NCBI GenBank assembly: GCA_021234155.1
Contig: JAJEKV010000017.1
Coordinates: 2,784,885-2,848,884, forward strand
From: Isoetes taiwanensis
Taxonomy: Eukaryota; Streptophyta; Lycopodiopsida; Isoetales; Isoetaceae
Direction of reading: 5' to 3'
Length of the DNA stretch: 64,000 nucleotides
Shown one piece after another: positions 58,835-64,000 of the stretch. Every line of letters starts with the position of its first letter. Position 1 is the stretch's first letter. The notes beneath the pieces are model-generated. The model saw only the letters and a program-made list of their open reading frames with translations, did not search any database and was not told where the DNA came from. The translations under genes were made by a program, and so were the position numbers.

Positions 58835-60350
58835 TCAATGGCGTCGCTTGAAGAAGTTCTTGATTTTCTTGAATGTTGTGCCCTTGCCCATGTTCTGCAG
58901 TATTCTGGGCGCCGACCCCCCCTCTAATGCTCTTGCTAACTGTGGTGCTGGTAATTCTGGTGCAGTTGCCGCTACCACTGACAAGTGCGCATCTCTGAGG
59001 TGGCCCCTTGCGAAGTCGAGGGCGTGAAGTGCTACTGCTCTCTTAAAGAGTATAACATGGTCCATTCCGACATCTATCTTGGCGTGCTGTCCAAACCCTG
59101 TAAGTGCTATAAGGAGCGCCACTGATTCTTCACCCCTTGGGCTGAACTCCTTGTGAAAGACTATCATCTGTCCTGGCTGAGGGCCGGAAGATAGTACCTT
59201 AGTGATTTACCCCTATGTGGCCCCGAGGCTCCCGTGCCTTTTCTGCCAGCTGCCTGACCGAAGATATCTATTGCTGTAAGATCTTCGTGGTCCCTCCACA
59301 TTGTTGTTGCGTTTTCCAGATTAATGCTGCTAGATGCCTCACGATGCTCCCCGAGCGGACCGCTTCCTTTCGTTGAGCGCCTTCCCGGCTTGTATAATCT
59401 GCTCGATCTCCCCGGAATTCCTCCTCGTGAATGTCGGGTTGCCGTTGTTGAAACATCTCGGCTTTTATCTCGCCGGTATGCTTGATATCCGGACATGGTT
59501 TCCCCATAGGAGTGTCGCCGGCTACCTCCCTTGGGATCTCCCCGGTAGGAATAGTCGATGAAGTCGCTACCCCTCCTCGTGCGCCATTAGGCCTAGGAGC
59601 TCGTCTATCCTGAGGTTCTCCTCTTGGCAATAGGGAAGGTTGAGGATGTCGGTGGCGAATATGTACTCCCTCGGGCCGCCGATAATCACCGGGTAAGGGC
59701 CGTGGATATTTCATGGTGGCTCGGTCTCGCTTTAGAACTTCTTTGTTGTCGAAGCATATCGCCTCCATTCTTCCCCGCCTCCCTCATCTCCCAACTTGCC
59801 TCTTCCTCCTCCTCTTCGTAGTCGTGTTCAATCTGCAACATAGGTGTTTCCGATGTGGAGCCGTAGTGTTCGTATGCTGAGGTCTCGATCTCCTGGATGC
59901 TTATCTGTGCTGCTCGGGTGTCGAGTGGTGCCAAATCCAAGGGTTGGATTGATGGCTCCCCTGGTTGGTTAATCGCCTCTATACCGCATGAACAATGCTA
60001 AAAACGCTTTTGGCCCGAAAAGATACCTATGCCTATGATGCTTACAAAGTCATGTAGTCTGGCATGTTTCTGGTTCTATCCCACAATCTACCCTTGCCCC
60101 TGGATCCCCCACCTATGGCTTGGGCAAGGGTGTCTAAGGAGACCCATTTCCCTCCCCTAGGTGGTAAGCTAACTTCCGAGGGCAGAATTTGCTGATCATA
60201 TTGACACATGATGTCAGTGTAATAGGGGGTTCTGGTTAAGGTGGCATGAAGATCAAAGAGATGATCGAAGACATGAAAGGCTTGGTCAGCAGGGAGTTCA
60301 CGGATATGATTAGAGTCATTGTACCATCTAACAAAGCTTGATGGCGCCAT
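58835..60350 (-). pseudogene. Extra ORF region 1 between 5' LTR and gag, unknown
   Basis: On the element's sense strand, overlapping open pieces at 60350-60042, 59940-59686, 59768-59268, 59496-59164 and 59167-58835 together resemble one decayed protein of about 450 residues. It has an aromatic-rich head (SSFVRWYNDSNHIRELPADQ), an acidic patch (EHDYEEEEEEASWEM), a long Arg/Pro-rich low-complexity part, and an Ala/His-rich tail that ends KKIKNFFKRRH. I do not recognise any family. Chromoviruses normally have no gene here. An extra ORF before gag is known in Ogre-type Ty3/gypsy elements, which these genes do not resemble otherwise. Confidence 0.45.
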
Positions 60351-60641
60351 TGAGCAAAGATGGCTATGAAAAATGGCTACTAAATTTGAGCAAGGGGCTA
60401 GAAAATCGCCACAGGAGCTAGGAGCACTTTTGATGGGGGAGAAAATGACAAATGAGGGCCCTTTTTATAGACTAGTGGTGCCTCGGGTTCCGTGCACAAA
60501 GGTTCTTGATGGGGAAGACTCCAAATCTATGGCTTTGGGTGTCCGAATGAGCTACCATGAAGTGCAATTCTAAACAAAACAAAGCAAGAAACACTACATG
60601 GCGGTTTGTTGGTTAAAATTTGGTCAAGTTTGGCAAATCCA

Positions 60642-60926
60642 GGCGAAATCGGGTGGCGTCGCGCGGATCGGGTCTGCGTCGCGAGCGCAGACGTATTTGG
60701 CGCGACGGGATCCGATTTCGGGTTATTTCAACCTTTAGGAAAAATTTTGGAGTGTTAGAAGATCCTAATATGATTTCCTAGCATGTTTCTAACTTAATTA
60801 GCAACTTTTCTTACTTAATTTGGACACGGATTCGGTACAAAATGGCGAAATCGGGTGGCGTCGCGCGGATCGGGTCTGCGTCGCGAGCGCAGACGTATTT
60901 GGCGCGACGGGATCCGATTTCGGGTT
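60642..60926. repeat. Two 83-bp GC-rich repeats with internal palindromes
   Basis: 60642-60724 and 60844-60926 are the same 83 bp with no differences that I can see. Each contains TCTGCG-TCGCGAG-CGCAGA as a hairpin and GAAATCGG pairing with CCGATTTC near its ends. They sit in AT-rich flanks in the retrotransposon leader. Confidence 0.9.
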
Positions 60927-61313
60927 CCTTTTGCAATTTTTTCTAATTTTTTTTCTATTTAGCTACTCAAACATGTTTTTATACCTAAACGTATTTTCAT
61001 ACTCGAATTAATGGCCAGTTTCACACAAAATTTTATATTTATAGAACTTAATAATTACATTAGTTGGACAAAAATGCATCCTCAAGGGTATTCCTTGCGA
61101 TGCGACGCCGCCAAGTGTATATCCTTGGCATCAAAGTCACCCTCTTCGCGGATCGCGCAGAGGTTCCCTTCCTCAAACAACTGGGTGAGCTTCGGCCTGC
61201 ATGTGACTACTTGCAACAATCTCGAAGTTGTGAGGGGACGTCCACTGTGGTCGGTGTGATCTAACTAGCCGTGCATCACCTCCCGTATGAGTAGCTCAAA
61301 GGGTGCTGCCTTC

Positions 61314-61919
61314 CTAATAAGGAGATAGTGGCACTTGTGAAGTGTCTAATCTCCTGGAAGACACTGTGGCAGTACCGAAGTTAGGCCCATGGTGGGTCTT
61401 CTTGGCCGCTCGAGAAGCGGCGTGGCTTGGCTGGTTCTTTGGCGCCGCCTCCCTTCCACAGTCTTGTTGGACGCTCTGTAGCCAATACCAATCATTATAC
61501 CTTGTCCCACCAAACTGACGGTATTCTTGGTATGCCTTGAGGCGGCGCCGGTAGGCGTCCTCCTTCAAAGCGGCGCCCCCGGGCCAGCCTCCTTCTTTTA
61601 CTACCTTAGGTGGCTTGGGCCCTGCTTGGGTAGGTGGTCTCGGGTCCCATTGCCCCACTCATCTTCTTCCTCCTCCCTCTCCTTTCCACTGCCCCTCCTC
61701 TGCCAAGGCTCCTCTATCCACCGGCGGTTGGCGGGGACCCGTCGTTCTTCTCTTCGTCCCTCCGGCTCTTCCACGCCGCAGCTCCTCCTGGCGTTCCCTC
61801 TTCCTCCTTGCGGCCCTCTCTTTGGGGCCACTCAACGACCTTCTCCTTACCTTTCTTCTTTGGGGCCGAAGGCCAGCCATCCACTGTTCTTTGGACTGCT
61901 CCTCCTCCTGCTCCTCCAC
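61314..61919 (-). pseudogene. Extra ORF region 2 near the 5' LTR, unknown
   Basis: One frame from 61919 to 61314, with a single TGA at 61659-61661, gives about 200 codons. The first part is Arg/Glu-rich (RRKVRRRSLSGPKERAARRK), the second Pro/Lys/Gly-rich with GGTRYNDWYWLQSVQQDC. No clear ATG opens it. It could be coding or just low-complexity leader; the antisense frames here are Ser/Leu-rich mirror images. Bases 61920-62720 are leader with nothing else that I can name. Confidence 0.35.
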
Positions 61920-62720
61920 TTGATTATGGCCCCAGTGGCGAGTCGTCGGTTCTTTGTGTTCCTGCCGGCGAAGGGCTGCTTCGGCATCGTGGAGTGCGAC
62001 CGGCTATTTCTTCTAGCTGGCTTTGGTAGAGGCCTCTTCCCCTTCTTGGGCGTGGGTGCTCGGTATCTTCTTCACATGCCGCCTGGGCACTGCGCCATGG
62101 AGAGGGTAGGCCTAGGGCCCGGTCTTCCTATATAGTTTGCTTGGTTAGAGCCATATTTAGCAGGTCTAGAAAAGCGGTGGGGATAGGCTGGTCAAGAGAG
62201 AGAAGGTAGAGGAAAGTTTGGAGGGAAAAATGAGGTGTCGAGATTATTTAAAGAGGAGGGTCCCTGAGAATATTCTCCTACCATAATTACCCCTATTTAT
62301 TAGCCCCCCCTTATTAATTACAAGATATTTAGTGCTTATTTAATTATTAATATATATGTTAAATCCATATTAATTGATATTATACTTGAATTTCGAATTT
62401 TTCTAATGGTTCGAAGTGCAATCTATGAATTTGCGCCATTTTTTTCACCGGGTCTCCGATTGGCATGATTCTTCGACCCATTTTAGGTGAAATTTGATGC
62501 AGATGCATGATTTTCACTCCAAATTTACTAGAAGGTGCGTTTGACTCACTCAAACCTTCGTCTAACACTTAACCTAAGTCCCCAACCCACTACCTAGGAG
62601 AAAATTTTTCCCCCATTTTCATGGTTCGATGGTGGAAATGTTTATTTCACACCCCCTATAGGCCTGTTAGACTACTTCATGGTTATGGTCGCTGCTAGTT
62701 CTTGGTCAACCAAGAACATT

Positions 62721-62731
62721 GCTCGATACCA
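62721..62731 (-). other. Primer binding site, initiator tRNA-Met type
   Basis: Immediately inside the 5' LTR the minus strand reads TGGTATCGAGC, one base short of the usual plant TGGTATCAGAGC complementary to tRNA-iMet. Together with the PPT it confirms the orientation. Confidence 0.8.
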
Positions 62732-62732
62732 T

Positions 62733-64000
62733 TGTGACGCCCCCTAAACATACGGCCCACCAGAGTATTCGAAGTAGAAATCCCCCATCTCGGGCCAAAG
62801 AACGCGATGGGCTCCTTTCGTCTACCCCAAGACTCGAGGTGACTCTTAGTGCGGGAGGGAACACGGTTGGTGTCTTGGCGCCCTTCCCCATGGGCTCCTA
62901 TAACAAATGCTGAAGCGACAACACGTCGAATCCAGCATAAAACATATACAAATACTACCTCGAGGGTAGTGCATCGCATTATAAACCAATGCATAGATGA
63001 TAATCACAAACCATAAAATGAGAGCTCCTACCCCCGCTCGGACTGTAAGGAGGGCGAATCGACCGGGCTAGGCCTCAAGATAGAGCAGCCCAATCATGGC
63101 GATGGCGCAGGGCTGGCATAGAACAATGGCTAGGGTTGACCACTCCATCCGCCCCCCCTCCCTGTGCATACTTTGCGGATGGGCTAGATCGGCTCGACAG
63201 ACTCTAGCCTTCCTGATACACGCAATCCCATGGTATCACCCATCTGGACTACTCTGTGTTGCATCTCCCCGGTCCGATGAGGCAGAAGGGTTGCATCTCC
63301 CCTTCCCAGTGGTCTAGAGGTGCCGTGGGCGGCTAGAGAATCGTGGGCGACACACCCATTCTACACTGACCAACCCCCAAAACGAGAGCCAAGCCATCAC
63401 TTGCAGCTCTCGAGAGGCAAAGGGCAACACCATTGCCCCCAGAGGTGTCCACCCATGCTCGGCCCACACGGTGACCGACCATAAGCCTAGCCCACTATGG
63501 GATCCCCCGGCTCCCACTCTGCAGGATCCTCCTCCACTTTCCCTCTAGCCCTCAAGTTATCCGGTGCCGAGTCATATCATAGCCTCAATAGCCCGGGTGG
63601 GCTCCTATGCACAAAGCCGCAACTAATAGGAACTAAGGGATCTACTCTAGGAGCACACTACATATGGCCCTAGGTCTCTACCCCCCTTCCCAATACAAGA
63701 GGAGCAAACATGATCAACCAACATCACATAATCATCACATCACGAGAGTAATCATAAGAAGAACATCTTAACCTAATCATACAACTAACTAATAGTTAGG
63801 GTTCCTTGATTAGGGTTCAAGATGTTGAATATGGTTTCTAGGATGGCTCTACCCCTAGATACAAAATACTAGCACATCCGGAATGCTAATCCCGGATGAG
63901 CTAACACAACTACTATCCTACATACCTGCTCCCGACGCCTCCCTCCGTGATCCCAAGCCATGGTCTTCGCTCACAAGCTGTCGCTGTTCCTACCCAAGAA
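62733..64000 (-). repeat. 5' LTR of the chromovirus, partial
   Basis: It starts TGTGACGCC and follows the sequence of 51287-52560, cut off by the window edge. Relative to the other LTR, dozens of short indels are visible, for example CTCCCTGCTAAACATACGG against CCCCCTAAACATACGG at the start. Confidence 0.9.

Larger units (their letters stand above)
51287..64000 (-). mobile_element. Ty3/gypsy chromovirus, incomplete at the right edge
   Basis: The element is on the minus strand. The 3' LTR is at 51287-52923 and the 5' LTR starts at 62733 and leaves the window. Internally, in order from the right: PBS, two unfamiliar ORF regions, gag, protease, RT, RNase H, integrase, chromodomain, PPT. The domain order (RT before integrase) and the C-terminal chromodomain define a chromovirus. 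It is larger than usual (over 12.7 kb in window) because of the long leader. It is inserted in LINE B copy 3. Many frameshifts make it non-autonomous now. Confidence 0.9.

Noticed and set aside
61527-62135. Plus-strand 202-codon frame and neighbours, Ser/Leu/Pro-rich
   Set aside because: They are antisense to the retrotransposon leader and mirror its Arg/Glu-rich frame; GC-rich composition explains the lack of stops.
1-64000. tRNA, rRNA or organelle-derived genes
   Set aside because: I saw no cloverleaf with a TTCGAAT-type arm and no rRNA-like segment on reading both strands; the sequence matching tRNA-Met at 62721-62731 is a retrotransposon PBS.

Overview
The window looks like a piece of a large, repeat-rich land-plant nuclear genome. 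The signs are spliced genes with GT-AG introns, plant-type L1-like LINEs with DUF4283 ORF1 proteins, PIF/Harbinger transposases with a MYB-like partner, a Ty3/gypsy chromovirus and Helitron ends. A non-flowering plant such as a fern is my guess only. About 90% of what I can interpret is transposon. One host gene is complete: an ARGLU1-like SR-related factor (minus strand, four exons, 30189-32772). Two exons of an unidentified gene lie at 27561-28076.

Layout. 1-1668 (-): a long open DUF4283 gag-like ORF running off the left edge. 2652-5634 (-): LINE family A, truncated inside its endonuclease. 5635-9750 (-): LINE family B, interrupted by a polyA-tailed DUF4283 retrocopy (5714-6879, +) and by a 5'-truncated zf-RVT LINE (6899-7890, +) with a 13-bp target duplication. 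10780-14066: composite element A. 15380-19246: simple arrays and a dead Harbinger transposase. 19300-19421: LINE A tail. 21383-23230: composite element B. 23231-30188: mostly unreadable, with two Helitron 3' ends near 28605 and 28794. 30189-32772: ARGLU1-like gene. 33581-38450 (-): a Harbinger element whose transposase is split by composite element C (34101-36419). 38955-41395 (-): second LINE A. 41463-49860 (+): LINE B split by composite element D (41889-49375), which is itself split by a 4.6-kb Helitron (42330-46974). 50069-51286 (+): another LINE B, cut by the chromovirus that fills 51287-64000 (-).

The strongest candidate for something undescribed is the composite family A-D. All four copies share a 5' end beginning near TAGCATAATAACAGGGGG. 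They have unrelated 1.5-2.7 kb interiors. They end with a GGCCCCGAAGGGGCC-type hairpin, a short AT tract and TTAG/CTAA, followed by a fold-back unit of about 430-500 bp with a conserved non-coding core. In copies C and D both ends abut resumed host coding sequence, so the 5' end and the fold-back appear to move together. The hairpin resembles a Helitron 3' end, but the fold-back after it does not fit a standard Helitron.

Gene interplay is limited. The Harbinger transposase and MYB-like genes form one two-gene transposon. The chromovirus genes follow the usual gag-PR-RT-RH-IN-chromodomain order, with two extra ORF regions between the 5' LTR and gag. Nearly all TE genes are frameshifted or interrupted. 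The clear exception is the edge ORF1.
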